A stretch of DNA of 64,000 nucleotides from Isoetes taiwanensis (Eukaryota > Streptophyta > Lycopodiopsida > Isoetales > Isoetaceae): the NCBI GenBank assembly GCA_021234155.1, contig JAJEKV010000004.1:4776109-4840108 (forward strand). Direction: 5' to 3'. The position numbers and the translations under genes were made by a program. Shown here in pieces: positions 1 to 12,514 of this stretch. Positions within the stretch are counted from its first letter, which is position 1. The number at the start of each line of letters is the position of its first letter. The notes beneath the pieces were generated by a model. That model was given only the letters and a program-made list of their open reading frames with translations, searched no databases and was not told the origin of the DNA.

Positions 1-1763
1 CCCCTCGTCGGCCTCTACGCTGCAGACCATGTAAAACACTGGGAACCCCACACCCCCGGCAATCGGTACAATGGCTGCATACAGCGGAAACTTCCACAGA
101 TTTGTGCAAAAGGTTGAATCCATGGCCCAACCACCACCGCCGCTCCACCTTACAGCAGCCTCCAACATCTTGTCATCTTGGATGACTAGGATCCATGGCC
201 GGGCCAACGGGTCTGCAGCATTCCAGGGCTGGTGGAAAATCACCTTCCCGGAGGCTTTCCAATCGTCTATCCCGCTCTCAAGGCTTTCCCAGTCCGTACC
301 CAGACTCCCGCCTACGAGGTGCAATGTGGTGAGATTGAATGACAAAATATTTTCGATGACAAGATCATCGAAACAAAAGTTTGGACCAAGGGTAACCATA
401 GCCATAATGAGAAAGTAGAGTGAGAACACAGAGTTAAATATTGTTCCAATAACTAAGCATTATGTGGAGTCTACGACAACATCATTGCTCCATGGAAAAA
501 GAATTTTCAAGGAATCTTACCGAGTATTCTCTGCCGGTACGCCAGTTGCCACACATCCTCCTGCGCCATCGTGAAGCGGTATATGACTCGTTCAACTGGG
601 CTTACTGTCATACGTATTTGCGGTCCCCGTGCTCTTGCGAAGTCCCACGCAGCACGGATCATTCCAATACTTCTAAGCTCCTGTGCGGCAGCCGCAAGCA
701 GTTCAGGATGCACGGGCACGGACCAATCCTCCGCATTTGTGAAAGGGTCATGGCCAGTGTGTTCTGTGCTCACATATATTCATGCAACACTTGATGTAGC
801 ACCATTTCCATCTACTTTCACTGTCCGCAAATGAAACAAGCATCCTCTGCGGTGCGACCGTCTGATTTGCCTATCCCCCCGGGTCCCCCTCCTGCGTGGT
901 TGCCTCCATCGGTGGCAGGCATAGTCATCCACAACCTCACCCGTTGCAGCCCGCACACGTTGATGCCCATGGACCAAACAGACACGAAAAGTGGTTTGAA
1001 GCTCAATTACCCTTTGCTCGAGGCGGTCCATGGTGGTCTCCTCAGAGTAGTTGAAGTCACTGTCCTTCATAGTGCGGCCACTTTTGCACGTGCACACTTC
1101 CATGCATGCCATTATGTATTCCTGCGGGACGCCATGGCGCCGTCGGCCGATTTCCCATTCCTCTGAAATCTTTTGAAACGTGGCAGTGGGGGAGCGATGG
1201 ATGCTTCCATTCAGGTGGCCCATAGCAACTAGCTGCCTCCAAAACTCCACGTAAGGGACTAACTTGTGAGGCCCGGTTACACGCCGGTACAACCAACCGA
1301 CGGAGTCATCACCAACTGCAAGCTCCTCACAGTATGCAGCCCATCGGTACATCAGCCGAACATGGTTCTCGACGGGTGCCCTCCCGCTTCTCTGCGGGAC
1401 CGGGAATAGGCGTGGATCGGCAGCACTTACTTCGGACAGGTGGGGAATATAGTGTTGCTGTAGGCACAGCCTCATCAACCCATACACAGACTCGTTGAAT
1501 GCGTAACCACCACCCTGAGGAGCAACACGAAGCCATTGTACTGGGTCCGGGTAGAGACCGGCCAGTTCATGTACAAGTTCTTGGGGATCTTGGGTGGGAG
1601 TAACTTGTGAAGTGGACAGGCCAGGCGGGTTCCACCCATCGTCCGCATCATCCCCGGTTTCCTCCTCTGACATTGTGTCATCCTCGGTGTCATGAAGGTC
1701 ATACTCACTATCATTTTCATCTGAAATCTGACTCACTGAGTCGTCGGTGTCTACCTCTGCCAT
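1..1763 (-). pseudogene. MULE-like transposase gene, 5' part, two exons with one internal stop
   Basis: Probably a Mutator-like DDE transposase; the gene continues past the left edge. Exon 1 spans 1763-521 and exon 2 spans 311-1. The donor after 521 reads G|GTAAGA, the acceptor is a pyrimidine-rich stretch ending in TAG, and the phases agree (414 codons plus one base). The N-terminus is acidic (MAEVDTDDSVSQ...). Next comes a Cys/His-rich stretch around residues 290-340 that resembles a FAR1/WRKY-GCM1-type zinc-binding region (YACHR, CLFHL, EHTGHDP). Exon 2 carries WAMDSTFCTNLWKFPLYAA, which fits the first catalytic Asp context of MULE transposases; that Asp codon is at 118-120. Codon 328 (780-782) is TGA, with unbroken reading on both sides. 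Exon 2 has no stop up to the window edge. The family call rests on the D-S-T-F-x-T-N block. A domesticated relative is possible, but the TGA argues for a dead or recently mutated copy. Confidence 0.6.
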
Positions 1764-2090
1764 TCTCGTGCACTCTACTTGGAAGACAAATATAAACTAT
1801 TACAGCACGAACCTGCTACTGCTGTGATCGTTGCAGCACAAATCTCTGCACAGTCGCTTGTTTCAATGAATGGTTAGATTTTGTATTACGAAACATTATC
1901 TTTGATTTAATTGAAGAAACAACGGAGCCTTTGATTGAAGAAACACCATTAAATTTTAGAAACCATTAATATTTACAACCATTATCAATTTCCAATGGTT
2001 CTTCAAGAAAGAAAATAGCCTATGGTAAATGCAAAAAAAATAGCTTATGGTCAATATTGAGAATGCAAAGGAAGATGAGAGAGATAGAGA
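1764..2090. other. Upstream region of the transposase gene, no gene seen
   Basis: AT-rich leader region with no reading frame I can support. It would hold the promoter and terminal inverted repeat of the MULE-like element, but I could not identify a convincing terminus by eye. Confidence 0.5.
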
Positions 2091-2091
2091 G

Positions 2092-2152
2092 TGCACCTGC
2101 TCTAGCATCTGCGCCTGCTATAGCACCTGCACCTGCTCTAGCACCTGCGGTC
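2092..2152. repeat. Short tandem repeat of a CACCTGC/CTAGCA motif
   Basis: About four degenerate copies of a unit close to GCACCTGCTCTA follow each other. They lie next to the hairpin cluster and are too short to code. Confidence 0.7.
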
Positions 2153-2227
2153 GTGCGAAGCAAAACCTCCCAAACGAAAACAATGGCTACAACGGCTGCG
2201 CGCGCCCATAAATAGCCCTTTGGCTCG

Positions 2228-2848
2228 CAGAAGGATTCGCTCAGGTGAATCTTTCCACGGGCCGAAGATGTTCAACGTGCCTGTGATATGCTGGCTTCGC
2301 CTGGGCAAATCCCTTGGACCATGTTTTTGGCACCTGCAATTATTTCCATTTTGGCACCTGCACCTTGGCCAGCCATTGGCCCCACCTGCTTTCAATGTTG
2401 GTCGATGCTGGTGGTCGATGCTGGTACAGTAGGGCCCGCCGGTGGGTTCGCTTGGGCGAACCCGGCAGGGCACACTTAATGATAACACCCCAGGTGCTAT
2501 TTCCGGCCGCATTACCCCACCGCGGTTATGGTCACGGTGGGTTCGCTTGGGCAAACCCGCAGTATTTAATTATCGCCCAGACGACTACACCGACCGACGA
2601 CCTTGCCACCCGATCGATTAATAATGGCCCCCGCCGATGGGTTCGCCTTGGCGAACCCGGCAGGGCAGCCATTGCCAAGATCGGCACCGCCATCACATCG
2701 GTAATCCAGTTTGGGTTCGCCTGGCTTAACCCGTAGCTATTACACGCGACATCTTGCCCCCGCGACGCCCCGCCACGTCAGGGTGCGGGAGTTCGGCTCG
2801 GGCTTATCCGGGCGGGTTCGGGATAATTTGGGGTTCTTGGCGCAACCC
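2228..2848. repeat. Cluster of seven related GC-rich hairpins
   Basis: Seven short inverted repeats share the plan GGGTTCGC-loop-GCGAACCC. Perfect stems occur at 2444-2463 (loop TTGG) and 2639-2658 (9-bp arms). Near-perfect or degenerate copies lie at 2539-2558, 2713-2732, 2831-2848, about 2228-2252 and about 2296-2322. Several are preceded by GGTG or GATG and followed by GGCAGGGC. The surrounding DNA is clearly GC-richer than its neighbours. No reading frame explains this spacing. Confidence 0.75.
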
Positions 2849-2859
2849 GTTGGCCTCGA

Positions 2860-5800
2860 GTTAATTTTCGAGCCGATCAAGCACCGTGGCCGAATATGTA
2901 GAGGGAAAGACTCGAGAGAGTGATTGTAGGGGAAGATTGCAGATTAGGGAAGCAGATGCAGGTCTGATGCTGCTGAGTACGCCCCACAACCACATCGGAT
3001 CCGCCATTGAAAAAGCAGAGGTGATCACAGCGAGAATCCATGGTAGAAACGAATAAAAAAAGGCAATGCAATAACAGATTTAACCCTCGAAATCTGGCAA
3101 GGGAAGGTCGGAATAGATCTTTACTGCCACTTCATTATATGTATAGGAAAACTGAGTCCCCTTGATCCACAAACCAGACAAAGATGCGACCTGAGGAAGG
3201 AGCGAAGCAATTTCGGAAAACCAACCCGGCGCATGATATTGAAATTGTTGCAAAGAGCCAGATAAGAGGAGATCAGAGAGAGCAGAAGACGCTTACAGGG
3301 AAAAGGAAGGAATAGAAAGGACAGAAAAACCATGAAATCGTCGGATGCGTGAACCCCCAACTACATGTACTAATAGATGTGTTCGTATGTCTAGAAACTC
3401 ATTGGAAACTCTTTCTCAAGGATACAACATGCTTCAACCACTTTAGTCCGCATGCCAGAAATCTCTGCTTTTGGTGTCTCCTTTCTTGAAATCCATCCAT
3501 CTATATGTCATAAAAAGATAGGTAGAAGGAAATGTTATAAGGAGGTACTTCAATAGTCGAGAGGTAGTTCAAGGTTTCTGCAAAATTAGAAAACTCTGAT
3601 AGAAGGAAAATTGCATGTAGTAGCCCATCAGCAATACGAAATGTCAAAATAATAGGCATAAAGAACTGTGAATATACCATGCAATGAGTCAGAACTTGTA
3701 ATATATAACTCAGAGCAATATTAATGAGAGCCTCGTACATGTTATGTCAGTCATGGGATTTCAACACTGTTAACTCTCCATCGTTTACAAAATAACCAGG
3801 CAATGAATGCATGTATCCTGTTGGAGTTTAGATTTCCTTGATGGCTTCTGGAACAAGCTTCATAAATGTTTTTGGCACGATCCAATCAACCCGTAGTACT
3901 TGTCTTTCTTCCTCAGCCAACTATGCATTTCGATAAATCCCATAATTTGTAGATCCTCTCTTGCTGCATCGATATCTCTGCATCCTATGATGTCCTTCCA
4001 AATGGAAGATACAACATTTTTGAGAATGTGCAGAGGATTGATAAGATGATTGATCTTCAATTCTGTCCAATATGACAGAAGGAAAAAGGATGCCTTTCAT
4101 TTCATGCACTTAACTTATTGTTATTGGGCGTCATCTTGTTATCAACCTCTGGGAGGGCATTCAGTCACCTTGGAGCGCTATGTCAAAGTCTATTTCCTAG
4201 TGGAAGAAGCCTCTTAAAATTCTCGTCTTACCTCCATAGTATATTGCTGTGGAGTGACACGTACTCTAGTGCTAGAAGATGGTTAATATGGGACACGCTT
4301 GACTTCTGAATCTGGCTCACACACTGGCCATGGGTCGAAAGTGTCTTAAAGATTGTCAGAAGGAGAAACGTACAAGTTGGTTCACCAGATGGAATATTCA
4401 GGAGAAGGGATGTGTATATATGTATAATAATAAAGATCACACTCACTGGAGACATTATCTCGATATGTGCTTCCTTGGTAACACTTTGGGATGCCAGTGC
4501 TTTGGAAAAGATCAAAAGCCAGATTAATCCCATATTCGCATATGGCCTGGAATAGTACTTGTTATCACATTTGCCCATGAAGAGGCATAGAATAATTGCT
4601 CATTTGTACTGGTGCAATTGGAAATCCTCGGTTCGCTCATGTTAACCCACGTGGAGGCTATTCTTTCGGCATAAAGTTCTTTTTCAGCGACTACTTAGTG
4701 GTCCTGCTAAGGGGACAGATTTCCAATCTGATAATAAAAGCAAGAAACCAGCAGGTAATGCCCCCCTCGTAGTTTAAATACTAAGTTCCCCCCCTGGAGG
4801 AAAGATTTCCTCAAGGCAATAACAACCTAAGGCGGCTTTGCTAGAGGAGGCCGTGCATCAGCCAAGGAACTTGATTGAGGGGGATCTTCAAGAGAACAAA
4901 ATTATTGGCTATAATAAACTTTAACTTCAAATTTTCATTGAAATGAACTGCAAATTTTAGCACATCAATTTACTTAGTAGCGCATCAATCAAGTGTATGG
5001 AAGGAAGCAAGGGATTTGATTTTAAAAAACTAAAACAATACTATGTCAAAACAGAGCTTTCTTTCCGCCATAGCCAAGGCAAAGAAATATGACTTATACG
5101 ACCAAATGCTGGTAAAACCTTTGCTATTGTGCAGGTGCTAGGTGCTACTTTGTTTACAGAAAGATGGCAAAAGGGAAAAAAGAGGTAGAGAGATAGCTAA
5201 GATCTACTCTATGGCATGGGTTGTGCATATTTTCAAGAGACGAGCTATAGGGACACGTAGTCAAGGCCATAAATTTTTGTTCTTTCATTGGTATTGCCTA
5301 CATCTTAATTTCTATTTCTTTTTTGCTCCGAAATCAAAAGGAGCTTCCAGTTGTTTAAATATTTGTTTAAAAGTTTCTGATTTGCGAACTTGGGCGCATT
5401 AGATAAACAGACCAAACTATATATCGCAAATCTATACTCTCTGTTGTTTAGACATTTGTTTAAAAGTTTCTGATGTGCAAACTTGGGCGGCATATGATAA
5501 GCAGACCAAACAGGCTATGCTTCGCAAATCTATACTCTATTAAGGAGTTGCAAGAAAAGAAAAGAAAAAAATAGGGGCATGTCTTCTAGTAGTAAAGGAT
5601 CAAAAACTTGGTGCTCTACAATAAGGACTTTTGTTTTTGAATAAGCTCAAAAAAATCGATGGGAAAGAGGGGCAAGGAAGAAAGGTAAATATGGAGATGC
5701 TGATCTGGACAAAATAAGATAGCCCACATGGTCAGTTATTCTCTTTCAACAACTACTTTTTATATCAATATGGAGGTAGAGACCTCTGTGTAAAGCCAGA

Positions 5801-7620
5801 GGCCAATTTTCAATCTTCCACTTCGAATCTAAAAAAACTGGTTTGATCTTTTATTCCCTCTCTGCAGCAACTTCCTCTATATTTAAGCTCTTGTATGCCC
5901 TCTCATATCCAAATTGATATACGAAGATGGAGGAAGTGAAGATTGCATGTGGCCATCCTTAACCATAACTCTGGCCACAAATAGACTCTAAGTTGTTTCA
6001 CATGATTCTCATACTTCTGCAGTATGCCCACTTTCTTTTTAGATGTCGAAACGCTTCAGTATTGCTTCTTTTCTTGTCCAAAAGTTCAACCAACATGGTT
6101 TTAACTCTAAGATATATTTAACAGTATACTGGATTAGCCAATTTGTTCTCTTGATGTTCTACCTAAGACATGGGCCCCAGCTAGTAGAAGGCATTTCATC
6201 TAGGGTCTGGTTGGTTATTGTGGTCAGTGTGGGGGCATCGTAGGCTGCACATTTTCCAAGGCATTTACTCATCTATTCGTAGTATTATTGTTGTAGCTCA
6301 GGCTAAGATACTAATGGCTTATAAGTCTTCCTCCCCCAGTGAAGAAGTGAGGGACCATATTTAGATTCTACATCTTCAAATTAATTCTTATCATCATTAG
6401 TCTCCTATGCTGGAGTAAGTACATAGTGCTTCTGACATTTGTTCCAAGAGCATTTTCTTGTGCTTACACAGCTAGATGAGATATATACAACTTGTAATGT
6501 TTATATTTTATTAATAAACTTTTTTGCGTCAATCAAAAAAAGATATTGGTGGAATAATGGCATATTTTAAATCTCATAAACAATACTAATAAATGTCGGC
6601 TTCAAATTAATATTAAATTATGCTAGTTTTATATCCAGTAAAATTTGCTCTGCTATTTTTCCTCTTTCATTCCTCTGCTTTTGTGGTCGTTCATCCATCT
6701 CCTCTTCAATCTACTCTATTTTACTCTATCTTGATTTTCCAAATGCCTGCCAAATTGAGCACTGAGGTCCAGATTGTGCTCCCAATTTTCATTTTTTTAG
6801 GACATAAGAAGCTCGAAATTTCTTAGTTTTCTTTTGAGATATTTCTATTGCTAGCCTAAGATCTTAACATAGAAGAACTTTTATCGATGGTTTATAAGTA
6901 GGTAATCGATGAATTACTTCTTCCATTGAGCAAAAAGAAGAAGAGCAAGAACACAACTTACCGCAATCTGTCAAAGGATTTTGAACATGTTGAATCATCA
7001 CGGGTGACTTTAAGCGGGGAAGGACATTTTTTTTTTGCAGGATCTTCTAACCTATTTGTCTTCTAGGATTCGATTATTGTAAGTTATATAATCACAGCTT
7101 CGAAGCAATCACACTTTTAGGTCCGATACACCAAATCTTCATCTAAAGCTTTGATGTCGCACCAGGAACATTGAGGGCGAGATTCCACTGGCATCAATTG
7201 AAAGACCATCAAATCTAGGCTTTGGTAAATAGGTTGCTTTGCTAAGTAACAATCAGCCGATCTCCTTGGCATTTTTGAAGGAAGGACTCTTCCCACGTCA
7301 GCAACTGCCTTTGATTATTATATCAATGAACTATCATATACACACCTGCTGATCTCCATCGACACTGTGTCAATGGATGGACTGAAGATACCAGAGGACC
7401 ACCGTCCAATGGATTCATCAACAACTTGAAGTAGTGCTAGTGTGCGCAAGATGGTGAAAATGAAACAGAGATTGTACAGTCTCCTACGCAACTAGCAATC
7501 ATCTAAGAAATGGAGACGCATTAGGGTATGTGGTCAGTAGATAAAATAGAGCCCAGGGAAAAAGTGGTCTAACAGATCCAGACCCAAAAGAAAAGCACAT
7601 TTGCAAAGACTGACTCATCC
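2860..7620. other. Long stretch without a recognisable gene
   Basis: Reading frames here are short and look like nothing I know. AT-rich, with frequent stops in all frames. Nothing supports an exon series. The only structure seen is a tandem duplication at 5350-5542. Confidence 0.5.
5350..5542. repeat. 93-bp tandem duplication, two diverged copies
   Basis: Two adjacent copies start with GTTGTTTA at 5350 and 5443 and share blocks such as GTTTAAAAGTTTCTGAT and CGCAAATCTATACTCT. They differ by several substitutions and small indels, so the duplication is not recent. Confidence 0.75.
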
Positions 7621-7623
7621 ACA

Positions 7624-7983
7624 TTATTCAAAATTCTTCAAATAAACATAGAAATCACCACCTTGCTCTGCAAAAGAAAATTGAACATCCCAAGGCCGCC
7701 AAAATGCTTTGCCAACATGCTCTTTTCTCAACTGATTTTGACAGCAGCACGCTCCTCTGTTTCTCCCAAATGAAGTTCCTGACAATCCTAACGATAAGTT
7801 GTACTTTTGACTGTGGAGCCAACATGAACGAAGCCATATATTATGGGTGCTACTTAAGACTGACTTAGCCACAACAATTCGTCCTGCCATGGAAAGCTTA
7901 ACTGTGGACCACCAGAAAAGGTGCTTTTTCAAGCCCTTAATCATTGTCCCCCAAGCATCTCCTGATGAAGTATGGTTTGTCAT
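7624..7983 (-). mobile_element. L1-type LINE fragment, C-terminal part of the reverse transcriptase ORF
   Basis: The translation contains WWSTVKLSMAGRIVVAKSVL, the conserved block after the RT palm in plant L1 LINEs (the W..xKLSxAGRxxL region), followed by a basic stretch that ends in frame shifts. A matching stretch occurs at about 11700-11830 in the other L1 fragment. The fragment abuts a LINE piece of opposite orientation at about 7944-7983, so it is truncated by rearrangement. Not functional. Confidence 0.7.
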
Positions 7984-9160
7984 TACTTAATGGTCCTGAG
8001 CTTGCAGACATGTTTGCTGATGTTGAGGCATTCTCTAGTTTTCGCGTTAGAAGAACACCTCTCTTTGCTCCTGCAACATCTGCAGTCTATGGCCAAGTGT
8101 CTCTGTCTTCCTCTGATCCCTCTCCAGTCTTGGCAACTTCGGGTTCTAACCAGCCTGCTCCTGCTCCCGTGTCCATTCCTGCTCCTCTTCCGCCCTCTCC
8201 TCCCTCCTCCTTTGCGTCCCAAGCTGCTCTTTCTGATGAGTAATGTGAGACGCTTGCAGTCATTGCTCGCAAACAGAAATGACTGAAAGCATCTCGTGGT
8301 GAATGGTCCATCCCTCATATGAAAAGAGTTGCCCGTCAAAGAAACACTATTGCATCACAATCTCTTCCTGTTGAGTGTGCTATTCCAGCTGAACCAGCAG
8401 TGGCTACCATTGTTACAACCCTTCCTGCATCATCTGAGCTGACCTGGACTGATCAGATGGAAGCATAATCTGCTAATAGTGACTCCATGGATTTGTAACA
8501 CCGGCCACCAGACCCCCCTGCATTATGAAGCTAGTTTCCTGGAATGTTCACGGTATTGCTTCTTCCCCAACCAAAAGGAGCAGACTTTCCATGGCTCTTG
8601 CTAGGTTGAATTCAGATTTCTATTGTCTACAAGAGCACAAGTGCAAAAAGGAGGATGTGCAAAAGGTAGCTTCTATAGTAGGTTGGTAATATAACGTCTT
8701 GGTCGGCAAAAGTGGGGGTCCTTACAGCATGGAGACATGATATAATAGTCACATTCAGTTATGCTGTTGGTTGTTGGATCTCTATCAAGTGGTTTGATAA
8801 GGGACAAGAGTGGGAACTAGTGAATGTGTATGCGCACAATAGACATCATCAGAGAGGTGCACTCTGGGCTGCTTTGAGATCCAAACTAGTTCGACTGGGG
8901 GCTCATGTTGCATGGTTGTTGGTGGGTGACTTCAATATGGTGGAGTTGGAAGTTGATAGGTGCGGCAGAGGATCAGAAATCATCCAAGGCTTTGAACGTG
9001 AACAGTGGCAGCGCTTGATGCATGACTGTGGTTTGGTAGAGGTGGATGGCGATGGAACCTTCACTTGGTGCAATGCTTGGCTTGGAGCTGGTAGAGCATA
9101 TGCACATGGATATTATAATGCATTGCCACCTACATATTTGCATAATCTCTCTCACTAACA
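7944..9160 (+). mobile_element. LINE fragment: end of ORF1 and apurinic endonuclease domain of ORF2
   Basis: The first part (7944-8500) is a Pro/Ser/Ala-rich tail broken by stops, as at the end of a plant LINE ORF1. ORF2 starts at 8525 with MKLVSWNVHGIASS, the first endonuclease motif (the SWN Asn), and continues with CLQEHKCKKED, where the Glu is the metal-binding residue. After a stop and frame shift the frame at 8712-9158 carries NVYAHN, LLVGDFNM and FTWCN, the later endonuclease motifs including the catalytic Asp and Asn. The reverse transcriptase that should follow is missing, so this is a 3'-truncated relic. Confidence 0.8.
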
Positions 9161-9850
9161 GATCTCATGAGCAATTATATCTCTCTTCAAGTAGATTATC
9201 TATTGCTTTAAGAGTCTCTTCATTCTTCTACTGTGAATGATGGTTGGCAAAGATTTGTGCTTTTCCATTCAAACTGGTGTAGAGGTTTTATTTCTGAATA
9301 AAACTGTGCAGCGGATGACGACAATTTGAATTTGCATTGCAAGGAAAAAAGTTGGGCATGTACACAATCTATTGTTCTATCAAGCTATCATACTTTTAGC
9401 ATATTTTATCTATAATACTCTATATGGAATGGAATTCTGTTATGGTCAGTCTCCTTAAACATTCTTTTATGTGTTTTCGACCCTTTAGAGATGTTAATTT
9501 ATGCTCCATGATGCATGTAATTACATCCTGCAATGTTCTTAAATAGGGCATAGTTTTGCCTCTCATATTTTGTAGCCCATAATTTTCTAGAGCCCATATG
9601 GAGTGCGTAGGCTAGAACAAACTATTGAATCATAAGAAGCATATAAACCTTCTACTTCTAAAGCTTTTAAATAGATTCCGGGTGACATTTGTAGGGCTTT
9701 ATTGCCAAGCCCTACACATGCAGCATCCAATTCTACACGTTGGGACACATAGTGTTGTTTTTCTAACAGTACAAAGTATTGGTTGTCTAACAATAAAGCA
9801 TTAGCTATGAAAGCTATACAAAGAGCCACAAATATAGAAGGATGAAATCA
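9161..9850. other. Spacer between LINE fragments, nothing recognised
   Basis: No reading frame of interest and no clear repeat. It separates the endonuclease fragment from an opposite-strand LINE. Confidence 0.45.
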
Positions 9851-9851
9851 T

Positions 9852-11185
9852 CTAACAATGTTTGTAATTGCTTAACATACAACTCTTTATGTTGTAGAAT
9901 TTCGATAATAGAAGATCCACCACATGAGAATCTAAGACAAATAATTGGGTCAAATCATCCATTGTTATACTATATCTATCTCTGATCCCCAGATAAGCAG
10001 GGCACTTTATCAACACATGATGCTCATCCTCCACATCCATACTGCCGCACGCCTTACATGTTCATTTATTCCTGGGAATCTTTTTCCAACATCCTGTTTC
10101 AATCCCACGTCTATGAGAACTCAATTGTATCTGGCTTATCGCATGTCTCTTACCCACCAAAATGTTTTCCTGGAGGTGTTTAGCCTGTCTCAAAGTTGGG
10201 TTCATCTGGTGCTCATGCATGCTCATCTTGGATTGCGGGTTCATCCATAATTTGGCTATCACTTTCTTTTTTACCCACTGTCTATTGTCACCATCATAAT
10301 TCAGGGCTTTATCAAGGACTATGTTCCATTTGCCCAACCACTGCTTGATATCAAAATACCACCCTTGTTCAACACTAGCTTGCATAGCTCAATATATAAG
10401 CCATGTGTCATCATGTTGTTTCAGCTTTCTCACATATCTAATGTATCTTACTATAGCCTCCCCTTCCATTGGCATAAGCCCACATTCCACTAGGAGAATA
10501 GGAAATGGAGTTTGCATTTTAACTCCTAGTTCTTGCATCAAGAACTTTTTTAGTATTTGTTCTATCTCCTCCCAAAGACCCCCGGGTAGACTAAACCCCC
10601 ATACCTCACATCCATAGAGAACAATTATTTGCACTAGAACAAATAAGAGCTTAATTTTTAATTCCCATGTTCATAAATGTATTTTTCTCTATATAAAATA
10701 GTGCCTTTAGTCCACCTTCCCCTCTTTGAGCTATACATGTGTTCCATCTGTGATTTCTATGAATAATCAGCCCTAGATACTTATATGAGTCACATACTTG
10801 GGACCATGGACCCATTGTAATGTAAATACTCCTCATGTTTAAGTATGCCAACTGCCATGATTTTTGTTTTCTCTAGGTTCACCTGCATATCTCCGTGGGC
10901 ACAAAAATGTGCTAATGCATCAAGATGCCTCTGCATGTTTACTAGTGAGCGGGCAAAAATCACCACATCATTAGCATACATCAAAAGCCTAACAACATAG
11001 CCCTGCACGTTTGTACTATCGCCACTATTATCAGAGCAACACATCTAAACTATCAATATATAAGCTAAATAAGGTGGGAGATAACGGACACCCCTGAAGA
11101 TGCCATCTGTTAGATGGAGGCAAGATTTCAGAATGGAGAAGCAATTTATACACAGAAGAAACAAAGCGCCCTACCTTGTTCTAAA
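9852..11185 (-). mobile_element. LINE reverse transcriptase fragment (non-L1 clade), inactive
   Basis: Read on the minus strand, the pieces give RT motif 4 (QGCPLSPTLFSLYIDS at about 11050-11095, in a shifted frame), the catalytic loop as YANDVVIFARS (near 10960-10990), then the thumb and tail: ELGVKMQTPFPILLVECGLM and a final Cys/His-type region. The active site should read Y/F-x-D-D; here the first Asp is Asn, so the copy is catalytically dead. Frame shifts divide it into at least four frames. The tail matches the same block in the LINE at 48159-50585 (ELGVKAQTPYKMLLAETGF), so both belong to one family. Confidence 0.8.
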
Positions 11186-11189
11186 TGCT

Positions 11190-12490
11190 TTCCATGACAT
11201 GGATGACTAGGCTCATACCAAGCTGCAATAATGCTTATACCAACTGCTATCCATCGTTATTATGTCTTTGGATGAACAACAACACTTAGAGGCACATTCT
11301 CAGGAGTGTCCTGCAAATGAATCCACCAGCATGGAGTAGACAGCTAAAGACATGCCTCAGGATTGATAAGGAAAAGAGACCTGACAGTGTCCCAGGCAGC
11401 AAGCAACCCCTTTAGAAAGGGAGAAGTGTTAGGATACGGATGTATATGATAAAGCAAAGCCTAAGGAAGGAGAGGCTTAATGGTGGCCTTCAGCAGCCTC
11501 AGGCCAGAAGAATCATCCTTACGAATGAGATTCCTCCAAATAAACTTTGATATTGTCACCTTACTTTGGAGATGAAAATCCAACATTTCAAGACCACCAC
11601 TTGTCTTAGGTTTAATGCACTTCGCCCAAGCTACCTTGACCACAGCTCCTGCTTCGTTTCCACCCCAAATAAAATTCATGATGGTACGCACAATCTCCTC
11701 CATCTTACACTAAGGAGCTAATAGAGCAGATGCCATGTCGACATGAGTATTACTAAGAACACATTTAGCTGGAGTGCTTCTTCCAGGCATGGATAGTTTA
11801 GCTGTATTCCACCAAACTAAGTGCTTTTACAACCCTCTAATAATTTCATCCCAAGCATTTGAAGCAAAAACATAAATTCCAACAGGGGTACCAAGGAACT
11901 TCATGGTATTGCCAAGCAGAATAATCTTCCATGGATAGTCCAGAATACGGGGAGGGATAGAATTGTCTAACGTCCACAGAGCAGTACATTTTTTCAAACC
12001 CACAAGAAATCCTGATGCTAAGGAGAATGTGTCTAACAATAGCTTAGCAGCATTATGAAGATTTTTAGCCTCGGGGATTAGGAACAAAAAAATGTCGTCA
12101 TTATGTTGATTATATACCTCTTGAGAACCATCGTCCATTAGCAGACCTTGAATGATGCCATCCTGGGTAGCCATAGAGAAAAGCTGGGAAAATACTTCTG
12201 CCGCAATTGTGAAAAGCAAGGGTGCTAAGGGGCAACCTTGCCGAATTCCTCTACACACTACAAAAAATATCAGAAGGCTCGCCCTGAAAAAGTACAGTAG
12301 ACCTTGATGACGCATGAAGCTCCATGACATTTCTTGTAAATGACTCCCCGAACCCAAGAGCAAGAAGACACTTCTCCAAGAAACCCCAATCACCAGTATC
12401 ATAATCTTTATCATAATCAAACTTAAGATATACTGCTCTATGATCCTGTAATTGGTCCCAATTCATCTCCTCATATGCAGCGGCCACGTT
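11190..12490 (-). mobile_element. L1-type LINE fragment, reverse transcriptase palm and thumb
   Basis: The minus-strand frame at 12487-12251 begins at RT motif 3 (YLKFDYDKDYD). It continues in the 12420 frame with RGIRQGCPLAPLLF (motif 4), then QHNDDIFLFL in place of the usual YADDTxLF, then FLGTPVG. The thumb follows at 11703-11461 (NFIWGG, VAWAKCIKPKTSGGLEM). Past 11460 the C-terminus is still traceable but full of stops. Fingers and endonuclease are absent. The 5' break at about 12490 lies directly against the patellin-like exon. Confidence 0.8.
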
Positions 12491-12514
12491 ATTGAGAATA
12501 TATCAACGAGGGAG

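Noticed and set aside
4228-4578. Minus-strand frame with hydrophobic stretches and a donor-like GTGAGT
   Set aside because: No family resemblance, no partner exon, and two frames look equally plausible.
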